A DNA stretch of 64,000 nucleotides from Petrolisthes cinctipes (lineage: Eukaryota; Arthropoda; Malacostraca; Decapoda; Porcellanidae), in contig JAWQEG010000130.1 in NCBI GenBank assembly GCA_033782935.1, forward strand, positions 62,001 to 126,000, written 5' to 3'. Position numbers and translations under genes: made by a program. The notes under the pieces are model-generated. The model did no database searches. It was not told the origin of the DNA and worked only from the letters and a program-made list of their open reading frames with translations. Below, in pieces: positions 54,151 through 64,000 of this stretch (within the stretch, counting starts at the first letter, position 1; every line of letters begins with the position of its first letter).

Positions 54151-54584
54151 CATCACACACGGTAGCTATAATTAAGTGTCTGTGTGCTGGGTACGATGCA
54201 GCGGGAGTCGATAAATTAATACTCAGTAAAGCACAGCACAGCAACAGTTGTAAACAAACTATAAACTTGTCCCTTGCATAAAATTTCTTCGCATTTCTCT
54301 GTACAGTAAGTTTATATTTACATTTTATACTGTTATATGTTAGTTAATTCACTCTTATTACCATATTTAAACCTTTTTCTTTCTTAATTATAATATATCA
54401 TCAACCCATAAACCTATAATGAATTAAAATGCATTATCATTATTATTATTATTGACATATTTTCTTCCCTCCCTCCCTCTGTCCCTCCCTCACCACTATT
54501 AACACTTCTCTCTCCCTACATTCCTCATTCATCACCTTCACCTCCTACACACTGCCTATCCCCCCTTCCTATCCCCACTATTAA

Positions 54585-54625
<41 letters not shown>

Positions 54626-54860
54626 CCTACTTTATCATATCCACCTTCCCTTCCTCCTCCTCATCTGCCTGACCTTGGAGCTTATTTTACCATACAGAAA
54701 TTTCCCGCCATATTTCCACCTCCCTGACATACCCTCCAACTGTCTGCCCATAAAGTTCACACATACACACACACATATATATATAGTGGATGGGTCCCGT
54801 CTTGGCGCCAAAACATACTTCCTTAGGTCTTGTTGGTAAATTGGTAACAGGAAGAAATAC
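54151..54860. other. No gene; (CT)n tracts
   Basis: (CT)n at 54,590-54,621 and short CCCT-rich stretches. 54,773-54,785 is (TA)n. Confidence 0.5.
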
Positions 54861-55025
54861 TTAAGGTGGAAATTCGGTGTTGGTAAATCTGGAGCAATTG
54901 AATCCTCCAAACTATTACTAGCAACAGAACACCATACATTATTTTTGCTCTTCTGGTCCTGTTTCCTAGCATACTTTAGAGGAATCAAGGCACTCCAATG
55001 TAACAAAAGCGAATTATCACCTTAA
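54861..55025 (-). mobile_element. MITE-A copy, inverted
   Basis: Between TTAA at 54,861 and 55,022; contains AAACTATTACTAGCAACA and GTTTCCTAGCATACTTTAG. It shares its right TTAA with the next copy. Confidence 0.75.
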
Positions 55026-55216
55026 GGGGATAGTATACTTTTGAAAGATTGGAGCGCCTCAATTGATTCCTTCCTCCAAAGTATGCCAGGAAAGAGACCC
55101 ACAGATGAAGAAAAAAAAAAAATAATGTTATCCTGTTGCCTGGAATAGTTTGGAGGAATCATTTGTTGCCAGATTTACCACCCAAAACAATGTGCTATAA
55201 AATCATATCCCTTTAA
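55022..55216 (+). mobile_element. MITE-A copy, head-to-head with the previous one
   Basis: TTAAGGGGATAGTATAC start, AAAGTATGCCAGGAAAGAG, GTTGCCTGGAATAGTTTGG, TTAA at 55,213. The two copies abut on a single TTAA. Confidence 0.75.
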
Positions 55217-56172
55217 TTCATGTAAATATTACCGCTAACCTATATACGGGAATTATATTATGGGTTGACAATTTCTATAGTAAAAGTCGAATACAAAAAA
55301 AAAGTACACCTCTGGACAATTTGCAGACTAATACAGGAGTTAATAATGGAGATTCAATATTTTTTTTTTATATATATATATATATATATATACAGTATAT
55401 ATCTATTTAGGGGTACAAATGAATCCACTTCTGAATTTTTTTATTTTTTTTTACCGTATCATTCCAAATCTTCTTGTTTTACTCCAGATATCAATCAGGA
55501 CGTAATATTTTGTTTAAGGATGGCTAATGACAAAAGCCGTAAGCAAATATCGGCATTGAAAATAATAATAAAAATAATAATAATAATAACAACATCCCGT
55601 ATTTATAAATTATGCTACGAGCTCTCCAATTTGAGTATGATATTAATCCCACTACGACTACCACGCTCTAGTCAAAAAAAACAGTCAGGTTCGCTCCCCA
55701 CCACGGGTATGTAAGTAAGTACACTCACAATCCAAAATATGTATCCAGGATTGCTTCGAATAGCTTGATTGAGTATTAAACGAGCTCAAGCAAATATGAA
55801 ACAGCATAAGAGTGTAATAATTGGTTCACTAGCATGTCAAAAAATTCGAAACTTCAACAAGACCTGGATACAAATTTAGGATTGCGAGTGTACTATGAAA
55901 GACAAGAAAGTCGTGTCGTTGTCTTGTCCGATGATTTGATATAACTCGTGAAACATAATGGAAACCCCACCACAATAACGTCCATGTCCAGTATGATTAT
56001 TAGCTCTTTACCATATTATGTTTCCACCAAATTTAACGACACGACTTTTGTCTTTGATAGTACAGTATGAAAGTAAAGAGGGATTTTTTTTTTTTCGGCA
56101 GGTCTCTTTCTTTGAAGTGCACATGCGCCTTATTAGTTCCCCAATGTAAGTTCGTAATCACTTATATGGCCC
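55217..56172. other. No gene; TA and AAT microsatellites
   Basis: (TA)n at 55,370-55,393, (AAT)n at 55,562-55,590. No coding evidence. A roughly 150-codon frame (55,265-55,714) spans these repeats. Confidence 0.5.
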
Positions 56173-56335
56173 TTAAGTGGATAGTATACTTTTGTTACAT
56201 TAGCGTGCATTGATTCCTCCAAAGTATGCCCGGAAACAGGACCAGCAGATTAGCAAAATTAATGGTGGCCTGTTGCTTGGAATATGGAGGAATGAATTTC
56301 TCTATAATTAGTAACACTGAATATTTCCCCCTTAA
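56173..56335 (+). mobile_element. MITE-A copy
   Basis: TTAA at both ends. AAAGTATGCCCGGAAACAGG and GTTGCTTGGAATA are present; part of the right half is deleted. Confidence 0.75.
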
Positions 56336-56448
56336 TTAATGGGCCAGCGTGACGAGTGGTGTATATATATAAGTATCGTTTAAAACACGATAAACAAAAT
56401 CACTATCAGAGGTAGTTCGTAAGTACACTTTTAGTACATACTCAGCCC

Positions 56449-56603
56449 TTAAGTACCCTGTGATCGTGTATGAGAATTGGCAGCTTCTGATTCCTCCTGA
56501 CTATGCAACAAAACAAGCTCCTTCCATATCGGTGGTGTTTCATTTCAGTATTTGAAGGACTCATTTACCTCCAATTTCCTGACTACATCACAGGGTGCCT
56601 TAA
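56449..56603 (+). mobile_element. MITE-B copy, TTAA-flanked
   Basis: TTAAGTACCCTGTGATCGTG at the left, ACATCACAGGGTGCCTTAA at the right (inverted ends). Internal GATTCCTCCTGACTATGC and TATTTGAAGGACTC. Confidence 0.75.
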
Positions 56604-57015
56604 TTGATGACTATATCAGTAATGGGCCAGCCAGCCAGTAGAGTGTCGTGTGGAGGGATGTGCCGTTCAAAACACGATAAACAAATCATTATCAGAGTTC
56701 GTTTGCGCTCGGTCGCTATAAATGTATCACTATAGATGTGTTATTTATTTTCCACCCACACACCACCACCACCACCACCACCTTACGTACGGACTGACTG
56801 ACTGACTGACTAACATACATACCTACTGGCCAACCCCTTGCCATCATCACTCCTCCTCCTCCTCCGCTAACCCCCCCACCCTTTCCTCTCAGCCTTACTC
56901 CTTCTTTCCCTTCCTTACATCATAATTATATATCTTCTCTACCTTCCCCCTACTCCCTCCCTCACCTGGACGCAACCAAGAATTCACACTCTCTTTTTTT
57001 TTTTTATCTCCTCAA

Positions 57016-57017
<2 letters not shown>
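56604..57017. other. No gene; pyrimidine-rich
   Basis: (CAC)n at 56,757-56,780, (ACTG)n at 56,793-56,810 and a C/T-rich stretch to 57,017. Confidence 0.5.

Positions 57018-57101
<84 letters not shown>
57018..57101. repeat. (CT)n microsatellite
   Basis: About 41 uninterrupted CT units. Confidence 0.95.
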
Positions 57102-57104
<3 letters not shown>

Positions 57105-57274
57105 AATTACCTTAAAATATTTCACAGTCCTTAAAAAAGTAACAGAAAATTACCTCCTGTACGATGAATAATATTTGGCCAATAATAATAATAATGTGTG
57201 TTCCAGGTTTATAGGTAACGTGAGCAGCAAAGTGTATGACTTGTTTGTGTTTCCAAGTTCCCAGCCAGGATTAA

Positions 57275-57455
57275 TTAAGGGGAGATTCTATTGTTGGTGA
57301 TTTGGAAGGTCTCTGATTCCTCCTAACTATGCCAGACAACAGACAGATGCCCGACCCCCTCAATGGTACAAAATTAATATAGGGGATGTTTCGTGGCATA
57401 GTTTGGAGGAATCAGAGACCTTCCAATTCACCAACAAAATTAATCTTCCCTTTAA
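57275..57455. mobile_element. Long-hairpin MITE, TTAA-flanked
   Basis: About 47-bp arms: GGTGATTTGGAAGGTCTCTG with ATTCCTCC on the left, and GGAGGAATCAGAGACCTTCC with AATTCACC on the right. TTAA at 57,275 and 57,452. The loop holds CTATGCCAGACAACAGACAG and GTTTCGTGGCATAG. Confidence 0.8.
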
Positions 57456-57494
57456 ACATACATACACACACACTGATCTCATGTAAATAAGGCA

Positions 57495-57726
57495 AGTTTG
57501 GGTGTATAATGATGTTGGCCTGTTGCTTGAAATAGATTGGAGGTATATCAGTTGCTCCAGATATATCAGTATTAATGTGATGTAGTAAGAAAATTGGAGT
57601 TAATATAAGTCCTTCAAATATTGCCACGAAACACCACTTACATTATTATTTAAGGAGCTTGTTTCCTGGCGTGGTCAGGAGGAACCAGAAGCCTCCAGTT
57701 TTCATATACGATCACAGGGTCCTTAA
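57495..57726 (-). mobile_element. MITE-A fragment followed by an inverted MITE-B copy
   Basis: 57,510-57,570 has GGCCTGTTGCTTGAAATAG (MITE-A right half). 57,575-57,726 is MITE-B reversed (GTGATGTAGTAAGAAAATTG to CGATCACAGGGTCCTTAA). Confidence 0.65.
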
Positions 57727-57909
57727 TTAAACCCAGTGTCCAGATCAGTGTAGGTGATAACAACTATTGAAGGGGGTTATAATCACATCTGCCCAGTAAA
57801 TAGTGGATTAAAAATAGTATCTTTGTGGGGTCATAACGAGTACTTTTTTTTTATTTATTTAATTATCATTTTTTTGTATGTTTGTTTGTCAGTAGTGTCA
57901 TCCTGTTTT

Positions 57910-57915
<6 letters not shown>

Positions 57916-57987
<72 letters not shown>
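57916..57987. repeat. (CT)n microsatellite
   Basis: About 36 uninterrupted units, followed by unremarkable sequence to 58,260. Confidence 0.95.
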
Positions 57988-57989
<2 letters not shown>

Positions 57990-58261
57990 GTAGTGCCAAA
58001 AAAAAGGAGTATTCGTTTTTATGTTTCTTCGTCCGTCCGTCGCGTCACACTTTTTCTCGTGCGGTGTCGAAAAAAAATCTGAAGTGATGTGTAAAGATAC
58101 CAGAGTGAGTCAGTGTAGAGACAAGAGTGGGCACAAATCCAAGGGTTATTTCCGTGGTATGAAGTGGGCCTTTAGCTCTCTATACACACACCAGCACAAA
58201 GGCACATTACCTATTTGGGATTAGCTGGTTGGTTATTCTGAGGATGAGGATGAGGATGAGG

Positions 58262-58420
<159 letters not shown>

Positions 58421-58529
58421 AAACACCTGGTGGGTAGTGATAATTAAGAGCTTGTGTATTTTTTTGTCACAGCCAGAATGAACTTGTTTAAAATAATACC
58501 ACAGCACGTTTTCTGTTTGTCTATCTATT

Positions 58530-58552
58530 TACCTACCTACCTACCTACCTAC

Positions 58553-58627
<75 letters not shown>

Positions 58628-58665
58628 CCTACCTACCTACCTCTCTCTCTCTCTCTCTCTCTCAA
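58530..58665. repeat. Compound (ACCT)-(ATCT)-(ACCT)-(CT) microsatellite
   Basis: A symmetrical arrangement: ACCT units, about 18 ATCT units, ACCT units, then about 11 CT units and a short (AACC)n. Confidence 0.95.
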
Positions 58666-59370
58666 CTAACCAACCAACCAACCATTCATTATTTATCTGT
58701 GTCAAAATATTCTGCCACTAAAACATTTACGAGAGCGTATATACTACCGGGAACGACTCTGATTTACTCCTACTGTCTCGCCTTAAATGACCCCCAACTC
58801 TGTCACTCTTCATCATACTTCACTTGTCACCTCATGGTTTATCATCTCACTCACTAAAACGAATGAAACTGTTTGTGGGTGATAACTGTTTTATTGACTC
58901 GTTACGAGGACGAAGTAGGTTTTCAGGATGTCTATAGTTCTAAAATAGTTTGGTGTTAGTTCAAGCCTTTTATGTTTTTTTTTTTCTATGAGTTTATTGA
59001 AATAGATATAATTATTAACCCTATGGGAGTCAGTCAGTCGTGCTTCTAACATACAAGAAATATAAAGAATACAAAGACAGTCAAGAATGCAAATACAGTC
59101 AATAAAGAATGCAAATATAGTCAACAGGTTTTTTTTTAAGGAGTAACCTCTTGTGGGGGAACTGGAGTCTATGTAGTCCTCCAAACAACGTAACACAACA
59201 TATCCCCTATACGTATAACGAGGTAGTGTGTTTCCTGGCATGGTGTGAAGGAATCGGTAGCAATTTTATTTATTATTATTTTTATTTTATTATTATTATT
59301 TTTTTTTTTTTGGGGGGGGGAGGGGGGGAGACGAAGGAATGTTGGAAGTGAGTTGAGGGTGTACATTAGA

Positions 59371-59374
<4 letters not shown>
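58666..59374. other. No gene; MITE-B-like fragment
   Basis: 59,138-59,262 resembles the TTAA-family elements (GGAACTGGAGTCTATGTAGT, TTCCTGGCATGGTGTGAAGG). 59,305-59,330 is a T/G run. Confidence 0.5.
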
Positions 59375-59435
<61 letters not shown>

Positions 59436-59475
59436 ATGCATGTGTGTGTGTATGTATGTATGTGTGTGTGTGTAA
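59375..59475. repeat. (GT)n microsatellite
   Basis: About 28 GT units, then (GTAT) and GT interruptions. Confidence 0.95.
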
Positions 59476-59639
59476 GAGTGCAATGGGTATACGTGTGGGT
59501 GAGGGTGTGTTGTAGACAGTGTATGGGTAAATGGGCCGACAGCCAACACCAGAGTCACTAATCAACCAAGCAACCCACGTGAACTTCCCAACTCAGTCCC
59601 AATCCAACTCACCCCACCCACACACCAACCACCTCTTAA

Positions 59640-60000
59640 AATATATATAAATAAAATTACCCCCTCTCACCCCTACCCCATCCTCTGTCCCAATAAATCT
59701 CTCCTCCCACTCCAATGAAACCTCCCCCTTCTTCCTGACCTCGATAAACATTTTCCTCACGCCTCCCACTACAATTTAACCTGCCCCCTTTATCCTACCA
59801 CAATAAACTTACCATCCACCACTCCTCCCACTCCAATTAAGCCTGTCCCCTTTCCGCTACCTCAATAAACTTTTCCCCCACTCCTCCCACTCCAATTTAT
59901 ATGCCCTCTAACTCCTACCCCAATATACCTGTCATCCCCACTCCATTTCTTTCAATATTAACCTCCCCTGTTTCCCACCACTCTCTCCAAAATTAACCTG
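59640..60000 (+). repeat. About 60-bp degenerate minisatellite
   Basis: Units start CTCCTCCCACTCCAAT and contain CCTGTCCCCTTT and CTACCTCAATAAAC. Starts near 59,701, 59,762, 59,822 and 59,882. Each unit carries an AATAAA-like motif. Confidence 0.7.
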
Positions 60001-61771
60001 TCCCCATTTCTTCCACTACACCCCTCCTATCCAATCTATCAGTCCTCCTTTCCCTCCAAAAATGTCATAAAACATCACCGAGACTGAGGGTGTGTGTTTT
60101 GTGGCACTGTTTGGGGAAATTAAGAACCTCCAATATTTCCAGCATCTTCCTGTTAAAAGAATCTAACTATCTCTGTTGCCACACTCTACTTTCCTGTCAC
60201 CTTCCTTTCCTTGATCTGACATTGAAGCTTGTAGCCGCTCTCTATATTTTCTCCGGCTATTACAAGGACAAATTAGTGTTTTCTTTCTATACAACCACTT
60301 CCTGCCACCTGGTGTTGAAGGCTTGCTTATAGAAATTCTACAGGTACAGTCCATAGTTACTCTCCTATAGTCAGGCAGGAAAGGTGAAGAGACATAAGGG
60401 GAAAAAATAACATCTTAATCTTTTCCGTACAGTCGTGCTCATAAATTATTCTCCTGCAGATCCTCTAAGCTAAGCCAAAGTCACACCTGTCTTCCCTTCT
60501 TCCTCTCCCACCCCCTCCCACCCTCTATACTCCCTCGCCATGCATCAGACAGAAAGTTCTTTGCAGGGGGTAGAGTAAGGTGAATGGTTATAATTATCCA
60601 CGACTGTATGGTGGGTTGCTGTGTTGCTTAGAGAGTTACACTGGTCCACACCATCATGTTCGTCGATATGAAAACATCACTGTAACTTACCACGGAAAAT
60701 AGATTGTTTACTTGAACTGTATACGCATATTATATATTTCTTTAACGCATGACTAACCAGAGAATGGTCCGTCTAAATACGTTCTTACTGTCTATACTCT
60801 ATACGTTCTTTAATTTTTCTAACACGAATGTTTCAATAGACGGGTGTACTAACTTCATCAGTCCGGTGAGATAGTAACTAATAAGTCTGCTGGGTTATGA
60901 CCGAACCACCAGACTGAAGAGGAAGTCATAGGGGTGCCAACACAAACACATAAGAAGTAGGCAACAGCAGTCACTCACTAGGGTTGCCAATGTTATAAAA
61001 ATTCAGATGCTTACGAGAATTTTCTGAAGTTTTAAGACTGACAGTGATAGTTGGCATGCACGAGAAAAGGATCCATTGTGCTGATGGAGTAATAAACATT
61101 TGAGATAAGAAGGTGACTGAAATATTTAAGACAAGAAAGTGACTTATGTCTGTTGTGGCGTGTGACCCAGAAAACAGAATAGGTACGAGAGAAGGGAGTG
61201 ACACATTTGGTACGAGAGAAGGGAGTGACACATTTGGCTACCTGAGCCAGACACGAGGAAAAGAAAGGATGAAGAAGAACCCACAGATGTAATGTGTACT
61301 AAAAATGCATCTGGTGTGTCGGGTTGGCTGGCAGGGTGTCGAGTGAAAGGAGGGAGGGGTGAGGGTGATGCAGGGAAGGTGGAGCGAGTGTTGTGTGGGG
61401 GAGGAAAGGGGGGGGGGAAGGGTAGAGGAGGAGGACTAAGTAGATATGTTTGGATAAGAGTGAAAGATAGGAAAGTGCAGGGTGGAGTAGGGATTGCAAG
61501 GATAAATAAGAATAAAATAAGAAAAATATATAGCAAGAAAGGACAGGATATATAGGGTATGACATGGTATAGTGAGAAAGGGCTGAAAGTGATGAAGTAA
61601 GTGGCAGAGTAGGATATGGTGAGGCAAATGTGTGTGCTTTTAGGCAAGGTAAGGCAGGGGAGTGGTGTTGAAATGACAGGGTATGGCTGGCTGGCTGGCT
61701 GGCAGGGTAAAGTGGGACATGACAGGGCACAGTCAGTAAAGCAGGGCTATATTTGTACCATGACCGTGTGC

Positions 61772-61772
<1 letters not shown>
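60001..61772. other. No gene supported
   Basis: A MITE-like fragment at 60,085-60,145; a 27-bp direct duplication at 61,182-61,237 (ACGAGAGAAGGGAGTGACAC); G/A-rich sequence at 61,320-61,720. Open frames on both strands follow base bias. Confidence 0.5.
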
Positions 61773-61805
<33 letters not shown>

Positions 61806-61926
61806 CTGAAGACAATGCCTACCATTATTCTACTCAAGTGTAAACAATGCCCTACGCCACTAACACCATCTTGATCACCTCCATTACTGTCACCATCACC
61901 ATCATTACCACCACTTAGTTGGGAGG

Positions 61927-62005
<79 letters not shown>
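61773..62005. repeat. (GA)n and (GT)n microsatellites
   Basis: (GA)n at 61,775-61,802 and (GT)n at 61,930-62,003, about 37 units. Confidence 0.95.
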
Positions 62006-62340
62006 AGTCATAATAAATATACATAATATTTGATGTGGGTAGGAGTAAGCACAGGAGGAAACTGAGAAGGAACAAGCAAAAAAGGACATGTTTAAAGAAA
62101 AGAAGGGGGAAGAGAAAGATGCAAATAAGAAAGCTGAGAAAATAAGAAGAAAGGAAATTAAAGAGTTGAAGGAGAAAGCACTGTAGGAAAATCAGAGGGA
62201 AGAGATGGAAGGAAAGGAAGCAGAGTCAGTAATGAACGAGGAGAAAGAGAAAATATGGTATGTTTGATGTGTTGGGTGGATGACAGCGATGAAGATGAGT
62301 GTCAAAGGAAGTTACAAGAGGAAGAAGGAAACTGCTTTGA
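62006..62340. other. No gene; purine-rich
   Basis: A/G-rich with AAGAAGG motifs. No supported feature. Confidence 0.4.
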
Positions 62341-62351
62341 TGATGTCAGGC

Positions 62352-62702
62352 TGGACGGTGGTGGTGGTGGTGGTGGGGGGGGGTGATGGTGGAAATGGTG
62401 GTGGTGGGGGTGATGGTTGAAATGGTGGTGGTGGGGGTAGTGGTGGTAGAAATGGTGGTGGTGGTGGGGCTAATGGTAGAGGTGGTGGTGGTGGGGGTAA
62501 TGGCAGAAATGGTGGTGGTGGTGAGGGTAATGGTAGAAATGGTGGTGGTGGGGGTGATGGTGGAAATGGTGGTGGTGGTGGTGATGGCAGAAATGGTGGT
62601 GGTGGTGGGGGTAATGGTAGAAATGGTGGTGGTGGGGGTAATGGTAGAAATGGTGGTGGTGGTGGTGGTGGTGGTGGTGGTGGCAGTAGTGGTATCAGTG
62701 GT
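62352..62702 (+). repeat. GGT-based minisatellite
   Basis: About 27-30-bp units of GGTGGTGGTGGGGGTAATGG followed by TAGAAAT. Both strands stay open (proline-rich on the minus strand), which is a by-product. Confidence 0.9.
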
Positions 62703-62794
62703 GGTGATGGTATTGGTTCTTGAGTGATGCCAGGTGGAATGATAATAATAAAAAAAATGACTACGATCACATTAAAGAAGATAATGGTAAGTTG

Positions 62795-62995
62795 ATTTGA
62801 TTGATTGATATTAGGTGCCACAACAGCGAGGTCATATAGCACCAGAAAAAGGTGATAGAGAAGTGTGACAGCAAGCAAGAAGGAAATAGGAAGAAAGGAG
62901 GGACAGTTGAAGAACTGAAAGCTAGTGGCTGGGGCCGAAGGGGCGCCAAAACCCTTAAAGTATTGCCCATATCAGTACAGACAATACCCCCCTAC
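62795..62995. repeat. Interspersed repeat R2, copy 2
   Basis: GATTGATTGATATTAGGTGC, CAACAGCGAGGTCATATAGC and CCAGAAAAAGGTGATAGAG match the copy at 8,465-8,575. Here the element continues about 90 bp further. Confidence 0.65.
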
Positions 62996-64000
62996 GGGGG
63001 AAGATAATGGTAGATAATAGTAGAAAGGAGAGGGAGATGAGATAGGAGAACTGAAGGGAGTATTTCAAGAGGATGTGGTGATAGGGGATGAGAAGGGAAG
63101 GATGTGGGGGTAGAAATAAAAAAGGAGAGGAAGGTCAGGGTAGGGAAGAGAGGAGTGGGCGAGAAGGGTGATGTCATTTGTGTGTGTGTGGAAATATAAT
63201 GTGTTACCATTGGGTGTCAGACTGCGTTGGCACCATCTCTTCATGGCACTCACACACAAGTTCTTCTTATGCTTCCCTGTCTACCTATACTTCTTCTCTC
63301 ACACTCCTTACATTCTTTATTCTCACACACACACACACCTGACACCTTGAGGTGAGGACGGGTCACCGGCGCTCCTTAACAGCCTGGGTCAGCCTGTTGA
63401 CCCCACATTTCACCATGTGTATTTGTTTCATTCTCATTTTTACCAATAATTTTTTAGTGTAATATGTAAATTTTCAGCATATCAGTTGCTATTATTCAAT
63501 AAGCCGTATATTATTATTATTACATATACTGTAAAAACATAAGCCTTTTTCTACCCGCTGAGGAAGGAAATTCTAAAACTTTGGACTGCGACTGTTACAG
63601 CACCTTCAGTATTTTAACGATACAACCATAAATCTCCTTTGTTCCTCTTGAGGTCAGTCAATGAGGCAACCCATGAGAGAAGAGACAGCCATATCATCAT
63701 CATCCAAATTCCATTTCCCAGATGTAATGGGGTGGGAGACTTTAAGGGTCAATTTTGGCAAAGTAGAGGTTCCAGATTCCTCCAAACTTTGGCACAGAAC
63801 AGCACCTTATTGAAAGGAATCTGCTGCTTGGCATTAAATGGATGAAGCAGCAGCCAAAATAATTGACAGTTCAAATACACGTGGCTGAAGAAACTGAGAT
63901 AGTCTTTTCCAGTTGCTGAGAGTAACAGCATTAAATATTTCAACACTGCAGTTGTAGAATTCAAACTAATTCCTTGTGTCACTCTGTCTGTCTCTTACAA
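62996..64000. other. No gene; MITE-like fragment near the end
   Basis: G/A-rich to 63,170, then AT-rich. 63,733-63,845 carries GTAGAGGTTCCAGATTCCTC and CTGCTGCTTGGCATTAAATG, related to the TTAA-family elements. Confidence 0.5.

Noticed and set aside
54635..55006. Minus-strand frame of about 120 codons
   Set aside because: It begins inside a MITE-A copy, runs through a (TA)/(CA) microsatellite, and has no family signature.
62312..62878. Proline-rich minus-strand frame of about 190 codons
   Set aside because: Complement of a GGT minisatellite; the opposite strand is open as well.

Overview
The window is eukaryotic and reads as decapod crustacean genome, most likely crab or shrimp. This is inferred from a filamin gene with short exons and arthropod-like sequence, from decayed APE-type LINE (non-LTR retrotransposon) copies, from interspersed repeats carrying short CCTAA/TTAGG runs, and from very dense microsatellites. 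There are no bacterial-style operons. Nearly all long open frames here are artefacts of repeats.

Layout. 0-9.9 kb: a possible small spliced gene (first exon 484-492, last-exon candidate near 5.84 kb) among TTAA-flanked MITE-like elements (short transposon-derived repeats), hairpin elements and an interspersed repeat, with copies at 0.6-1.35 kb mirrored at 9.26-9.84 kb. 10-13.4 kb: an unidentified short ORF, a 24-bp minisatellite, a truncated L2/CR1-like LINE inserted in that repeat, and half of an APE-endonuclease LINE. 13,419-36,783: a 23.4-kb block with 19-bp terminal inverted repeats that splits that LINE, whose other half resumes at 36,784. Inside the block are a U4 snRNA-like segment, a second endonuclease-LINE copy, a 15.2-kb array of a 17-bp repeat (15,490-30,735), four further LINE remnants, minisatellites, a 1.1-kb foldback and a THAP-like remnant.

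37-51.4 kb, minus strand: the 3' part of a filamin gene. Exons join in phase from a proline/histidine/glutamine-rich start exon (51,357) through Ig repeats 22, 23, a hinge and repeat 24. The last exon is present in three alternative copies (45.0, 42.1 and 39.1 kb), each with its own acceptor and stop. The predicted short filamin is 505-506 residues. 51.4-64 kb has no gene I can support: it holds microsatellites (CT, GT, GA, ATCT, GGT), pyrimidine-rich stretches and more TTAA-flanked elements.

The two most unusual items are the 17-bp array, whose minus strand repeats a near-consensus 3' splice site about 900 times, and the three-way choice of filamin terminal exon.
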